Shown here: positions 10,481 to 21,616 of the stretch, piece by piece
Layout: each line of letters opens with the position of its first letter
How positions within the stretch are numbered: position 1 is the first letter of the stretch
From: Limnoperna fortunei
Lineage: Eukaryota; Mollusca; Bivalvia; Mytilida; Modiolidae
Direction of reading: 5' to 3'
NCBI GenBank assembly: GCA_944474755.1
Contig: OX104111.1
Span: 99,552,805 to 99,616,804 of the forward strand
DNA: 64,000 nucleotides
Translations under genes and position numbers: made by a program
The notes under the pieces: generated by a model
What the model was told of the DNA's origin: nothing
Databases searched by the model: none
Seen by the model: only the letters and a program-made list of their open reading frames with translations

Positions 10481-11175
10481 CACATTAATGAGGTTATTTT
10501 GTTTTGTCCCTCAACAATGCTCAATGCTCAATTTGGTGACTATTTACATTCAATTCTATAGGGAGCTTGAAGTTAAAGACATCACCAATACACTAATGTC
10601 AGCCTCTTACTTAGAACTACTTATAGAAATATACTCGGGAAAACTACAAACTAGACTTTACGACAAACCCGATGACTTCAATTTTCGAATTGTCAACTTC
10701 CCGTTCATCGACAGCAACATACCAGCAGCTCCAGTGTATGGTGTGTACATTTCACATTTTATACGTTATTCTAGATCCTGCAATCGATATTCCGATTTTC
10801 TGGACCGATCACTGCTGTTGACTGCTAAACTACCCAAACAAGGATTTGTTGTACCTAGGTTGATGTTATCTCTTCAGAAGTTCTATGGTCGTCACCATGA
10901 GTCGATTGATCGTTATAGGAAATCAGTGTCTCAAATACGAACTGACATTTTCGCTGAGTCATAGGTAGTCTTTCCTATTCCTGGATTTGACTTTTCCTTA
11001 GACATGACAATGAGTAACACGACGGGTGTCTAATTAGAGGCAGACTGCTTACTCGTCTGGAGCACCTGAGTGCACCCATGATTTTTATTGGGTTCGGGTT
11101 CCTCTCTTTCTGCTTTTTGTGTTTTTAGTTTTTGTATTGCGTTTGTCTATATCTGGATTTGCAACTGTCCCTTGA
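10481..11175 (+). mobile_element. retroelement C-terminal coding relic, copy 1
   Basis: A frame at 10488-10964 encodes about 158 residues. It contains SASYLELLIEIYSGKLQTRL, then YDKPDDFNFRIVNFPF, SNIPAAPVYGVYIS, the DFLDRSLLLTAKL-type block and FYGRHHESIDRY. I recognise this block order as a coding tail repeated many times in bivalve and other invertebrate genomes, thought to follow a retroelement reverse transcriptase. The clade (LINE or Penelope-like) is uncertain. The 3' flank (GACGGGTGTCTAATTA, CTTACTCGTCTGGAGCA, GTGCACCC) is shared with the second copy at 14158. No upstream reverse-transcriptase core is present, so this is a 5'-truncated insertion. Confidence 0.7.
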
Positions 11176-13520
11176 CCTTTGGCTCTTGTTGTTCGGTCGG
11201 GTTTCTTTGCTATTTTTCTTATTTATATTTACATTGTATATGAGTTTTATTTGGGAATTATGGTAACAACATCAGATTGGTCATACCAGCATTTATCTTT
11301 CACTGATTTAGGCAAGAAAAAGACATCTTTGATAATCTCTTTTCCAACTCTATGTATACAAACTACATATAAATCAGTTGAATCAACTTTTTAAATGATT
11401 CCTGGGTATGGCATATTGTCGTACTTCACCACGACATGTTATGAAGGCAATCTTCTCTAAAGGTATTCTCAAATGATTTAGACACAATTTCTGCATGTTC
11501 TATCTAAGCGAGTGTATGTCCACTTTATGAAGAGTCGGTCATCCCAATCCTTTTCTCGTGGTTCAATGTGTCTGTGAAAATCCCTTCGAACATTTGGGTC
11601 TTCTTTTTGTGGAAAAACAGAAATAATTGGTGTTCTGAGCACACTAGATAGTGTCATATGCCCATGTATGCTCCTGATTGCATGACCTCTTTCTCATAAA
11701 TATTTTCTATAGACACTTTGACTTGACTTGGGGAGTTTTTTACGTCCTACACCGACAAAACTTAATGCCCTTGGTCGGACGGCTATAGACACATCTTTCA
11801 ACACATTTCCGTGTATGTACCAGTATTCATTGGAATACATTTCATAGCTTTTCAATATGTTTTTGCTCTGTTCTTTGTTGGCAAGACCTCTGGCTAAATA
11901 TTTCTCACTTAAAAAGAACTCCTTATAAACTACAAGTTCTTTGACTATTTGACATTAACTTTTTCGACATTAAGATCTGTACCATAAATAAATACTCTTC
12001 CACATGCTGGAAGACAGCTACCATTTGCTCTAACTTTAACTGGGAAAACCTCTTTTTTCAGATTCAACATCATCTGGAAATAAATCGAAGGATATATCTT
12101 GAACATGTAATCCTTCCTCTTGGATAAATCTTTCTCTCCCTCTTAATGAATGATCTTTGGTTTCTTTAACAGTTCAAAGTTCAAAGGTCTCACATCGCAA
12201 CAGTTTGTCTAAGAAATTTCCTGTATATTCATTTGTCCCTGAATTGAAGTTGTTCTTTTGTGAAACTTCCTGTCCATAGTACATTTTTACTCGTGCATTT
12301 TCGTGCTCGTTTGGGGTTCTCGTTGAAATCGTCGAGAAGGACTCTTCTGTTCTGCAACTCTTTTTGTTGCTATCAGTTGCTGAGAACTCAATACTTCACA
12401 TGGATCATTAATTAATGTTTATGTAGCTGTTTTTTTTCATTGTCCCTGGTATTGATATTAATGATTATATTAATTTCTCCACTTTTGTAATACCACCCTC
12501 ATTGACTTCATAAAGATAAATTTTCGAGTCTGAATGTACAACTTTGATGAATGATTCTGCATACATAATATCTGCTCCATAGCTCACTTTCCAATCTGCT
12601 GATCTCTTCAATGTGCCACCTATGCCAATAGGTCCCTTTTCGATGTTCTGCTTCGTGAAAGTTCCAAGAAGCTGCTGTGAAACCCAAATCAAAAATCAGA
12701 GTTGACAAGAGCTAAAAATTCATTTCCTGTCTTTATTGGCTTGTTGGTCGTCGCTGTAGAAATAAATTTGTGTCACTGAATGATATTTCTTGCAAAATAG
12801 ATAATAGTCCAAATACTCAGTGGGTCATGTTTGGTAGAATCTGATACACCACAAAATAACTGTTAGACATTCGATCCTTCTACCACCTATTATCCAGTTT
12901 TGAGAGATATTTGTGGCAACGATGCACTAAAATGCATTGATTGAATTTGCTTTTCCATTTTACATAGTTTTTTTAATAGTAAACATGAATCAAACATTCG
13001 GTTTCAATTCAGATTTTTTTAGACTTCTGTAATGCTGGTATTAGTTTTTAATATTTAACGGATGGCGGCATTAACATAAAACATTTGGGCTGCCTTGTCA
13101 TCAGAAGTTGTTTCTGCGTTATTAAAAACAACGCTAACTTCCCTTTCTCTCCATCCTTAAAACCTTTACTGATTCATTTTGTTTTCCATTGTGCCGAAGT
13201 TACGCAATGTGTTTTGTTATCTCTTTAAGATGTTTGCAATTGCAAAAGTTGCCATACATACAATCCAAACTATTAACTGAACACACTGTTTCCTTTACTA
13301 TGTTTTTTTATCAATTATGTTTGCTTTCTTCAGAGATTCGGCGGTAAATAATACTTTCTCGCACGTTTTACATAGGCAGCTTTACCTTCCTTCATAGTCA
13401 GCCTTCTCACACAGTAAAGCTTGAACTTGTTACTACTTTGGACTATGCTGTTACCTTTTTCTTAGCATCAGGATAGACAATACCGCTTGTTATCAGACAT
13501 TTCTCTAACGCAGTTGGTCT
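11176..13520 (-). mobile_element. degraded minus-strand element with WNFxEA-HxKG motif protein
   Basis: Two overlapping minus-strand frames (12465-12692 and 12508-12708) together give WNFHEAEHRKG and, in another frame, GIGGTLKRSADWKVSYGADI. This matches a motif (W-F-EA-HGKG-DG-GG-KR-AD) I know from multicopy uncharacterised proteins of molluscs and other animals, so a frameshift has broken it. Weak coding traces continue at 13070-13500, for example KEGKAAYVKRARKYY. The outer limits are uncertain and no terminal repeats were found. It lies between the two copies of the retroelement tail at 10.5 and 14.2 kb. Confidence 0.4.
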
Positions 13521-14157
13521 CTTTTATTTGGTTCAATTTTTTTGTACGTTTTTTTTAATAAATATTAATATATTGCCTGGAAACAGTGTAGACATTAGAT
13601 AAAGGTACGTTAATATTAGTGCATCCCGATCTTCTTAGTGATTCAGTTTTAATGCTGTTTCGATTATCTTCAGGAACGAAAACGTTAATGACGTCACCAA
13701 TAAAAGAATTCATTTTAGATCTACATAATGCTTATGGTAACGGGATGGACACCGATTCCAGAACTTATTTAAAATTAATAGATGTAAAATATCTCTTTGA
13801 AAATTTTGCAAAATCGATTTTTTTTTCTAAATGCAGATATATTTTGATGTATAAACATGCATTATTAAAATGGTCTAACGTTATTTTGATAATATATATG
13901 GCACAAACAATAGGAATATCTATTACAAACAAGTGATATAATTCAAAATTCAATCTTTTTTTATTCTTTGACATCCTAAACTCACGAAAATATAATTGTT
14001 TATTGTTTCTATTTTATTAAGTGAACCTTTTAAATAGGTTATCAATAATTAGTGTATAAATAAATAATGACGAAGAAATAGAAATGTTTAGTTTATATCT
14101 GCTAGTACTATATAGTGTAAGTAATTAATGTTTTTAACCCTTTTTATGAAATATTCC

Positions 14158-14525
14158 AGCAGCTCCAGCGTATGGTGTGTACATTTCACAACTTTTACGT
14201 TATTCTATATCCTGCATTCTGTATTCTGATTTTCTGTACCGATCACATCTTTTGACTACTAAACTACTCAAACAAGGGTTTATTGTACCTTTAATGTTAA
14301 CTCTCCAGAAAAAGTCATTATGACTTACCTGATCGTTATGGTAAATTAGTATCTCAAATATGATCGGACATTTTCGCTGAGTCATATGTAGTCTTTCCTA
14401 TTCCTGGATTTGACTTTTTCCCACACATGACATTGAGTAACTCGACGGGTGTCTAATTATATGCAGACGCTGCTTACTCGTCCGGAGCAAATGAGTGCAC
14501 CCGTGGTTTTATTGGGTTCGTGTTC
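14158..14525 (+). mobile_element. retroelement C-terminal coding relic, copy 2
   Basis: Second, more decayed copy of the tail at 10.5 kb in the same orientation. It starts within the APxYGVYIS block, continues through the TGACTACTAAACTACTCAAA and TTTCGCTGAGTCATA blocks, and shares the non-coding 3' end (GACGGGTGTCTAATTA, CTTACTCGTCCGGAGCA). Several stops and small deletions break the frame. Confidence 0.75.
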
Positions 14526-14670
14526 ATAAATTTCATTTAGTTACAAGGCGAAATGTATCGCGTAGTAATTTGCACGGGTGTATCAACCCGTCATTCATTT
14601 GCATTCACACTGTCAACACGCTTAATTCTCACATAACTTTGGATGTGCTCGACTTTATTTGATTATCTTG

Positions 14671-15430
14671 ATGTCTGACGAGGAGATTCAAAGTTCGCCT
14701 GAACGTGAACCTGCAAAAAGCCGTTGTAAAAGCAAAGTGGACAGTCCCACTAATGATCCAACAGCAGATGCATTCTCCTTATTTCTAGATATTTAGACAA
14801 CGCGCTGGAGAAACAAAAGAACTTGAGATCTTTACGGTTATGGAATCCAAAATTTATGCCTCAAATAAATCTGAATGTAAGTCGGACTTTACGTTTAAAT
14901 TTGTAAGTAACAAAAAACAGTGCAAATTTAATAACAAAGTGTCAAACAATATTGAAATAGTCAAAGTTACTACACAAGATGATAATCGTGACCTTGCTCT
15001 TAAAATGTTGATAAAGTCCAGCCAGATATTGCCGCTCGCAACAAAATTGTTAAGATCGGAGATAAACATGGCTGGGATACTGTCAGTTAGTACAAGGGCA
15101 ATCCTCTCGCTGATGACTGACGATGAGCGCCGTTTACGTCAAGCCGAGACCAGGGCTATTCTAAAAAGAAAGGCTGCGATTCCTAAAGACCCTCCCAAGA
15201 AATTCGCAGCAGACAAACGTTTTCGTGGCTTTAGTGATGCATCTGAAGCAGGATGAATCAAAGCGAATTCCGCAGTTATGCTTAGATTATTTGGCAAGAG
15301 ACCAAGCACCACTACATCTACAACTGGGAAAGGACCATCTCCCCGGACATCTGTTACTACTATGGTGCAACAGGACATTGTTCATTCAAGTGTCCTGAAA
15401 AAACCAGCAAGTCAAGCAACAATACTTAGG
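14671..15430 (+). pseudogene. gag-like retroelement relic with degenerate zinc knuckle
   Basis: A possible start at 14671 (MSDEEIQSSPEREPAKSR) is followed by stops. An open frame at 14840-15256 contains DDERRLRQAETRAILKRKAA. Downstream, around 15315-15405, the translation gives CYYYGATGHCSFKC, a CCHC-type knuckle pattern in which the second Cys is Tyr. Charged N-terminus, basic middle and knuckle at the end resemble Gag-like first ORFs of retroelements, perhaps DIRS-like, but the family assignment is only inference. Stops and frame changes show it is dead. Confidence 0.45.
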
Positions 15431-15454
15431 TGATCTTGTAAGAACTTAGGAAAA

Positions 15455-16015
15455 TGATAGTATTATTTTAATTAAATGGTTAAATCCAGATAAATTCCAG
15501 GCAATATTAATTGGTAAAAGGGCACATGATCTAAATATTACTTTGAATCTAAATGGAAATAATATAAAGTGTGAAGATGAAGTAAAATTACTTAGTGTTT
15601 CTTTTGAATTTATATTAAATTTCAACAGTCATATCTCAAATATTTGTAAAAAAAAAGCATCCTAACAGCTCAATACACTCAAACGAATCGGAAATCAGCT
15701 AAGTAAGTCGGGGGCAATTTATTACTCTTTTATAGTATCAAACTTTAATAATCGTCCTTTGGTGTGGCATTCATGTGGGGAAGGAAACCCTAAAAAATTT
15801 GAAAAAATTCAGGAAAGGGCTTTGAGGTTCATATATAATGATCGCTTGAGTACATGCAATTAGTTGCTTGAGAAGTATTAGATGCCATCATTTAAACTCA
15901 ATAGATTACGTTTACTAGCTATTGAAGTTAAACATATCATAAATAAACAAACACCTGTATATCTACACGATTCATTAACAAAGAAAGACAATACTTACTG
16001 TTTTAGATACAAAAA
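15455..16015 (+). mobile_element. non-LTR retrotransposon relic, part 1 (before the Tc1 insertion)
   Basis: Broken frames encode the C-terminal region of a reverse-transcriptase polyprotein: LNPDKFQAILIGKR, VSFEFILNFNSHISNICKK, LKRIGNQLSKSGAIYYSFIV, PLVWHSCG, then FEKIQERALRFIYND, and at 15882 a frame with LNRLRLLAIEVKHIINKQTP. This order (NxxKFQ, G-hydrophobic-L, HIxxICxKAxxQLxxLKR, QERALRFIYND) is typical of CR1/jockey-group elements. The sequence is interrupted at a TA by the Tc1 element and resumes at 17631. Confidence 0.85.
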
Positions 16016-17630
16016 TACACTTAACGAAACTTATAAGTACCCCAAAAACAAACTTGCATTAAACACGTGTTATTTTAAAAATATGCACATTAGATAATGA
16101 TTATATGTAATGCCCCAATTTGTCGTCTGCTCAAAATGAATTTATGCAAAGTTAACCATGCAAAACCATACTTTGAGAGTGGTCGTTGAAAATCGAAAAC
16201 GTGCACATGCACTTCGTGCAAATGACCAATATAAACATGTATCGATAGAGTGTAGATGTGCCTAAAATAAAAACACAAAACATGGCTCGTATGTCGTTGC
16301 AAGAACGTGCAATCGCTATTGGACTTTTAGAAGCCGGAGCGTCTCATGAGCAGGTATGTGGTTCAATACCCATTGTTCGTTTTATTGCATTTCAGTGCAT
16401 ACATTCTACGACAAGCCCGTTGCATATCAGTATTATGAACCTTGTAATCCTTTGGTTTTTTTTCTAGGTTGCCCGAAGAATGCGTGTTACAAAGAAGTCT
16501 ATTCCTAGACTGGCTTCAAAGTACAGACGTACCAGAAGTGTCGCCAATCTTCCGAGGAGACCACGTGGTAGAGTGACAACACGCAGACAAGAACGGTTTA
16601 TGGTTTTATCGCACCTCCGCCAGCGGAAGCGCACAGCAGTAGAATCAGCATGGGCGACATTTGGGACTCACAGACGGCCAATCAGCAGCAACACAGTTCG
16701 ATCGCGCCTCAGATCCGTTGGTATTCGTGCCAGACGGCCGTATCGGGGAATTGTACTGCGTGGACACCACCGTCGTGCACGTATCCGCTGGGCGAGGACT
16801 CATCTGAGATTCACACGTGCGGACTGGGCACAAGTCTTGTTTACCGATGAGTCCCGTTTCAATGTTCAGGGAAATGATGGGAGAACCCGTGTGTACCGCC
16901 GACGTGGTGAGCGTTATGCTGATGTGTGCGTCGTAGAAAGAGATCAGTTCGGCGGCGGCTCCGTAATGATATGGGCTGGAATTTCACTCCACCTGAAAAC
17001 ACCACTTGTTGCAATTCAAGGGAACTTAAATGCAGCTCGTTACCAGAACGAAATTCTTCGCCCCGTTGCCATTCCCATTATTCAACAGAACAGGGGAATG
17101 ACACTAATGCAAGACGGGGCAACGAGCCACACTGCACGCACATCACGGGCACTCTTGCAACAGCAGAATGTCAACGTACTGCCCTGGCCGTCAAAGTCGC
17201 CCGATCTCAACCCGATTGAGAACATATGGGATGAACTTGGCCGGCGTGTCTACAGAGAATGGGAATGCACCCACCAACCAAAGAGAATTACACAACCGAC
17301 TAATGCAAGAATGGGAAAATATCCCAGTGGCTTATTTTAGAAATTTCATTATGTCAATGCGATCACGGTGCTCAGCAGTAATTAACGCAAACGGTGGACA
17401 TACGCGATATTGACTTCATAAGACTCTGGTGCGAATTTGTGTACTGGTAGTGATCTCGGTTTATGATCTTTTTTGTTAAGTTTGAGTTGTTTATAAATGA
17501 ATTTTTTGTTATGAAATGTTAAAAATATGATTAAACTTTACACAGCATAAGTTTTAAATATTTACGTTAATCATATCATAATTTATGCTGAAAACTATAA
17601 CTGGGGTACTTATAAGTTTCGTTAAGTATA
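16016..17630 (+). mobile_element. Tc1-like DNA transposon inserted in a LINE
   Basis: The terminal inverted repeats start CACTTAACGAAACTTATAAG at 16018 and end with the complement at 17628, with a single mismatch at the last base over about 27 bp. Both ends are flanked by TA (16016-16017 and 17629-17630), the canonical Tc1/mariner target duplication. The element is about 1.61 kb and carries one transposase frame. The surrounding LINE coding sequence continues on both sides, so this insertion is younger than the LINE. Confidence 0.92.
16282..17413 (+). pseudogene. Tc1-like (DD34E) transposase with an intron, frameshifted
   Basis: Exon 1 (16282-16353) begins MARMSLQERAIAIGLLEAGA and exon 2 starts at 16468 with VARRMRVTKKSIPRL. 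Together they rebuild the N-terminal helix-turn-helix. The 114-base gap between them starts GTATGT, ends with a pyrimidine run and CTAG, and contains stops, so it behaves as an intron in phase 0. Exon 2 shows the DNA-binding half with the basic RRPRGRVTTRRQ region and the DDE catalytic domain: FTDESRF (first Asp), MQDGATSHTA (second Asp) and SPDLNPIENIWDELG (Glu), with exactly 34 residues between the second Asp and the Glu, as in Tc1. Near 17265-17275 the frame shifts by one base, and the expected C-terminus (ELHNRLMQEWENIP) continues in another frame to 17413. The transposase is therefore probably inactive, though only lightly damaged. Confidence 0.88.
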
Positions 17631-18050
17631 TAATAAATGTGTCAAGGTTTAATACAACAAGGTAAGGCTTACACTCTTTAAGGTATGCTGCAGCAAAACT
17701 GTGGAATGATCTGCTAAATAATTTTAGGGAAGAAATTTGTTTTAACCAGTTTAAAACATTAATAAGTAAATGGGAAGGGGAGGGGTGTTCTTGTGCTTTC
17801 TTGTTAAATACACTGCATCATACCCTATTGACATGCATGGCTCTCTGTGCTGAAGTTTTAGGTTGTATTAATGGTAATCGTTTTAATGTTTTGTGTACTG
17901 TCCTCTTTCCACCTTTATTTTTGTATTGTACTGTATGTTTGTTATGTCTGTTACATGTAGTTGTTATAAAAGTCGGTTTTAAAAGCTCTACAGAACTTTT
18001 GTTACTTATGTCATCGACTTTAAATAAATTTTAATTGACTTGACTTGACA
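17631..18050 (+). mobile_element. non-LTR retrotransposon relic, part 2 (after the Tc1 insertion)
   Basis: Continues part 1. The translation gives YAAAKLWNDLLNNFREEICF and then FKTLISKW, the usual C-terminal LWNxLPxxIR block of CR1/jockey-group reverse transcriptases, followed by a 3' untranslated region ending in AATAAATTTTAATTGACTTG with a short TTGAC repeat. Confidence 0.85.
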
Positions 18051-18287
18051 AGCTCTAAATGAGGTATTATCATTAATTGACATTAAAAAATGTTAAGACA
18101 CGTATGAATATGAAAATGAATCTGTTCATGTTTACTATGGAAAGGTCAATTGAACAGTAATTTAAATTTGTGGAAAGAAAAACTTCTGTTGGCTGACAGA
18201 TTTGCCTATTTTGGAATCTAGTTATTACTTTAAAATGAGTAATACATCACCTTTAGTTATTTTAAACAAAAATAGATCAGCTTATAG

Positions 18288-18515
18288 GCATACACATTTT
18301 GTAAAACGCAGCAAATAGCAGATTTAGTTTTTACAGGTGTCGCTGAGGAGGTTGATTACGTAGCTTTTATCAGTGTCGGTGAACTCGTCGGGCAAGATGC
18401 AAGATTTTATGCCGGCGCGTGTTATGTTGTTCATTTTCCTGACAAGATTGCACATCAGATGTGGACAGCTGAAGAAAACCCTAATGTTCAACTTGGAAAG
18501 AGCTTAATGCGGTGA
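18288..18515 (+). other. unassigned 75-codon open frame, possible exon or relic
   Basis: An open frame without an initial ATG encodes a protein-like sequence including DYVAFISVGELVGQDARFYA, then GACYVVHFPDKIAHQMW, and ends at a TGA after LGKSLMR. It is GC-richer than its surroundings, and an acceptor-like TTTTTACAG sits at 18328-18336. I do not recognise the family. It may be a terminal exon, a retrocopy fragment or part of a mobile element. No neighbouring exon was found. Confidence 0.3.
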
Positions 18516-18919
18516 TTTTGACTCTAAGCATTTTTTTCTGAGCATTTTAAAGATAAATTTGTAAAACTTTTACGGATAATCAAAATGTAGCCCGTATAGT
18601 TTTTAGCATGAAACCGGATTTGCACAAGTTAGCTATGGACATTTTTTAAAAATTTTGTTGAAAATTCAGTGTGTCTTAAAATAGAATGGATTCCCATTTG
18701 CAGCAGAATATTTGATTTTGATGATTGGTCTGTATCCGACAGAATTTTTCATTATTTTTATTAGATATGGGAACCCTTTAGTATTGATCGTTTTGCCAAC
18801 AATAATAATAAAAAACTGCCAATGTATGACTCAAAATATTTTTATCCTTTAACTTACATCCTCCCAAGGGATGGATGTCAGTTGAAGGGAGGAAAGTGGT
18901 TGAGAAAATTTGATATACA

Positions 18920-19660
18920 CCTCGCCATAAGTTAAGCAACACCTACAATTTTTTTATAATTTCAAAAATCTGAATGAATATTAACTTTGTGTTATTTATG
19001 TACTAAAGCCATCATTCGAGCACGGGAAAGTTACTTTAATTCACTCCTCATGTAAATCTTTAAATAGCAAAACCAGTTTATCATACGGTAATCGAGCACG
19101 CCTAAAAGCCTGGGTGCCGTTTCATAAAGCGATCGCTAATTAACGTGCTCGTTATCCCATACAATTTAAATTGGATAACGTGCACGTTAAGCTAACGATC
19201 GCTTTATGAAACGGCACCCTGGTCTTACTTAACGATTTAGTGTTCATCTCCAGGTCTTTTACGTCTTCATCTTTACATTTTTACCATGCTTAGACGGAAA
19301 ATTAAGTGTAGCTGATAAGTTGCAGATCGTTGGAATGCGTAATAATGGACGGAGCTTGCGTCAGATAGCACAACACTTTGGCATTCACTTTAGTATTGTA
19401 TCCCAGTAACTAAAATATCATCGAGATCATGGAACTAGCCAGGAACGTCCTAGGTCAGGTCATTAACGCTATTATTGTGCCACACTTTGACAATCATGCA
19501 CTTGGTAACAGACCCATTTTTGTGGATGTGAACGCAAGACCTCACAGAGCTGCAATTGTACGTGATGTTACCGAAAGGGGAGCTATTGAGCATCTTTCAT
19601 GTCTAACTATGTAACCCGATATGAATCCAATTTAACACCTGCTTGTCAAAATGTCCAAGA
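18920..19660 (+). pseudogene. Tc1/mariner transposase relic, internally deleted
   Basis: The left end starts near CACCTCGCCATAAGTTAAGC. Translation from about 19285 gives an N-terminal helix-turn-helix, ADKLQIVGMRNNGRSLRQIA followed by QHFGIHFSIVSQ. From 19429 it jumps to the catalytic half with RPIFVDVNARPHRAAIVRDV, the block around the second catalytic Asp, and then PDMNPI. Most of the protein between these blocks is missing and stops are present, so the element is dead. The right terminal repeat was not found. A small palindromic element sits in its 5' part at 19114-19217. Confidence 0.75.
19109..19222. mobile_element. 104-bp palindromic MITE with 5-bp target duplication
   Basis: 19114-19217 is an almost complete palindrome with about 44-base arms, starting GTGCCGTTTCATAAAGCGAT and ending with its complement. 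It is flanked on both sides by CCTGG (19109-19113 and 19218-19222), a likely target-site duplication. It has no coding capacity and lies inside the mariner relic. Confidence 0.85.
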
Positions 19661-20045
19661 ACTACGTGTTGGTGTCGAGCACCCCCGCCCGAAGTCTATA
19701 AAAAATTAAATGACAGAGACGAGACTGCATTCGATCACTATGCCCAAAATATAAATAGTTATGATATTGTGAATGTCGGGTATCCGCGACCGATAAAAGA
19801 AGGCTTTGTGTAATCAAATCAAGTTTTTAACCCAGACACATGCACATCTTATAATATTAATCAACACTATATTGCACAATCTCTGCACTGTATAACAACA
19901 CTTCAATCCCGGGTATCTATTATGAGAGTTTACCTGCACTGCTTTATGTCTAGTCCAAAGACATAACTTGTCAATCATTTAGTATCTAGTAGTTGTTTGT
20001 AAATTTTGGATACATTGTACTTGTAAATACTAAGCCTCTATTTAG

Positions 20046-20665
20046 TTGTCAGTTGTAAGTTCGTGATCAGTCGTAGGTTGGTGGTCAGTCGTTAGTTTTG
20101 TAGACAATCGTTAGTTTATGAGTCGTTATTTACGCAAGTAGCTAGTTGTTGACTAGACGTTAGTTGATGCGTCAGTAGTAAGTTTGTGGCCAATCATTAG
20201 TGGTAGCCAGCCATGAGTTTGTGTTCAGTTTTTAGTTTTTATTTCATTGGCTAAAGTTTATTTGTGGCCAAACTTTAATGAGTTGCAAATCTTAAGTTGG
20301 CGGTAAGTTGTTAGTTCTTAGCCAGTCAATAGTTGGTTGTCAGTTGTTGGTGGCCAGTCGTTAGTTTATGGTCAGTTGGACAGTCTTTAGTTCGTGGTTA
20401 GTCATTAGTTAGTTGCAAGTTTTAGTTCATTGTCAGTCGTTAGGTTAGTTAATGGTGCTAGTTCGTTAGTTGGTGGCCAATCGTCAGTTCGTAGCCAGTA
20501 AGTCGTTAGAGATGTCCAGTCTATAGTTGTGGCCAGTCATTCATAAAGTTTTTAGCCAGTCGTTTTTTGTTTGGTACTCGTATGTTGTTAGTTAGTTTTA
20601 GTCAATCTTAAGTACTTGGTCGGTCGTTAGTCATTAATTAGTGACCGGTGGTTATTTGTAGTAGT
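20046..20665 (+). repeat. degenerate CAGTCGTTAGTT minisatellite
   Basis: Many imperfect copies of a roughly 20-base unit around GTTGGTGGCCAGTCGTTAGT, strongly diverged and of variable length. The same motif occurs at 9148-9220 next to SINE copy 3, so two separate loci share this satellite type. Confidence 0.8.
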
Positions 20666-20739
20666 TTCTTGATAGTAAATATATTTGTCGTTTTGTATTA
20701 TTTACAAAATCCTATTGCTTCACAAAAACAAATAGAGAC

Positions 20740-21176
20740 ATTTATTCTTTTTAATCATTAACAAAACAATTATATACTGTTGTAGGAAAGACATATATAC
20801 GGAATTTTACAGTACTGACATTTTATTTACAAATACTTATATTGAAATCATAACAGAATTACTTTATAACATACTGCTTAATATAAGAAATTACAAAAAT
20901 CACATATTTTACAAAGAAACAGATAATACTGGGAATAAATAAAAGTAATAAACAAATAACAAATCATGGTCATCTGATTATATTGCTACTATATACGTTG
21001 AATTTTCACTATAATTTTTAATGTTTCACCACCACGGAAGATTCTCTAATTACTTTCATCATAAGTTAAACGTAAGCGACAAAGTTGCAGAAATACATAT
21101 TTATACGTTAATCATCCCAATTAAGCATTATTAACTTTACTCATTGAAAAATTGAATTTCTACTTGTAAACGTTTG
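20740..21176 (-). other. probable 3' untranslated region of the rost-like gene
   Basis: AATAAA signals on the minus strand at about 20822-20827 and 20741-20746 follow the stop codon at 21177 by about 350 and 430 bases. Either could end the transcript. No other gene is seen. Confidence 0.4.
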
Positions 21177-21616
21177 TTAAGGAATTTCTATATGCGAGTT
21201 ATTGTCAACTGTCGAGTACTTTGGACCACTCTCTGTTAGAATGCTTCGCATCTCGGAATTAGATGGATCGTTTTCTCGTTGGAAGATCGATTTTGAGTGA
21301 ATCCAAGATCTACATTTGTAGAGCTCGTATAAGATGATTTGACTAAAAATGGATTGGATGATGCACAAAATGCACGTGACGACTGCCTCTTGTGGATGAT
21401 CCCAGTTAAGCACATTGTAAGCATAGTGTCGGCCTTGTAGTATAGTGCCGTTGTTCAGGAAGTAGAGGGCGTTAAATAGCGAGTATACTGATCCCAGCAT
21501 AACCGTGATAAACATGTGTAGAATCCGAATAGGGGTTGCTGATATCATTAAATCTACGATGACAATCAAGGTGTTTAGTGTATGTTTCAATCGACTCATG
21601 TCCGTCATTAATATTG
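21177..21616 (-). CDS. rost: rost-like exon 4 (stop codon)
   Basis: The acceptor TTATGTTTCAG precedes CAATATTAATG, and the 440-base coding part ends at TAA (21179-21177). It encodes the last membrane segments and the polar C-terminus ending NNSHIEIP. Confidence 0.9.

Noticed and set aside
13619..13936. 105-codon plus-strand frame
   Set aside because: No recognised motif, AT-rich codon content and location in retroelement debris.
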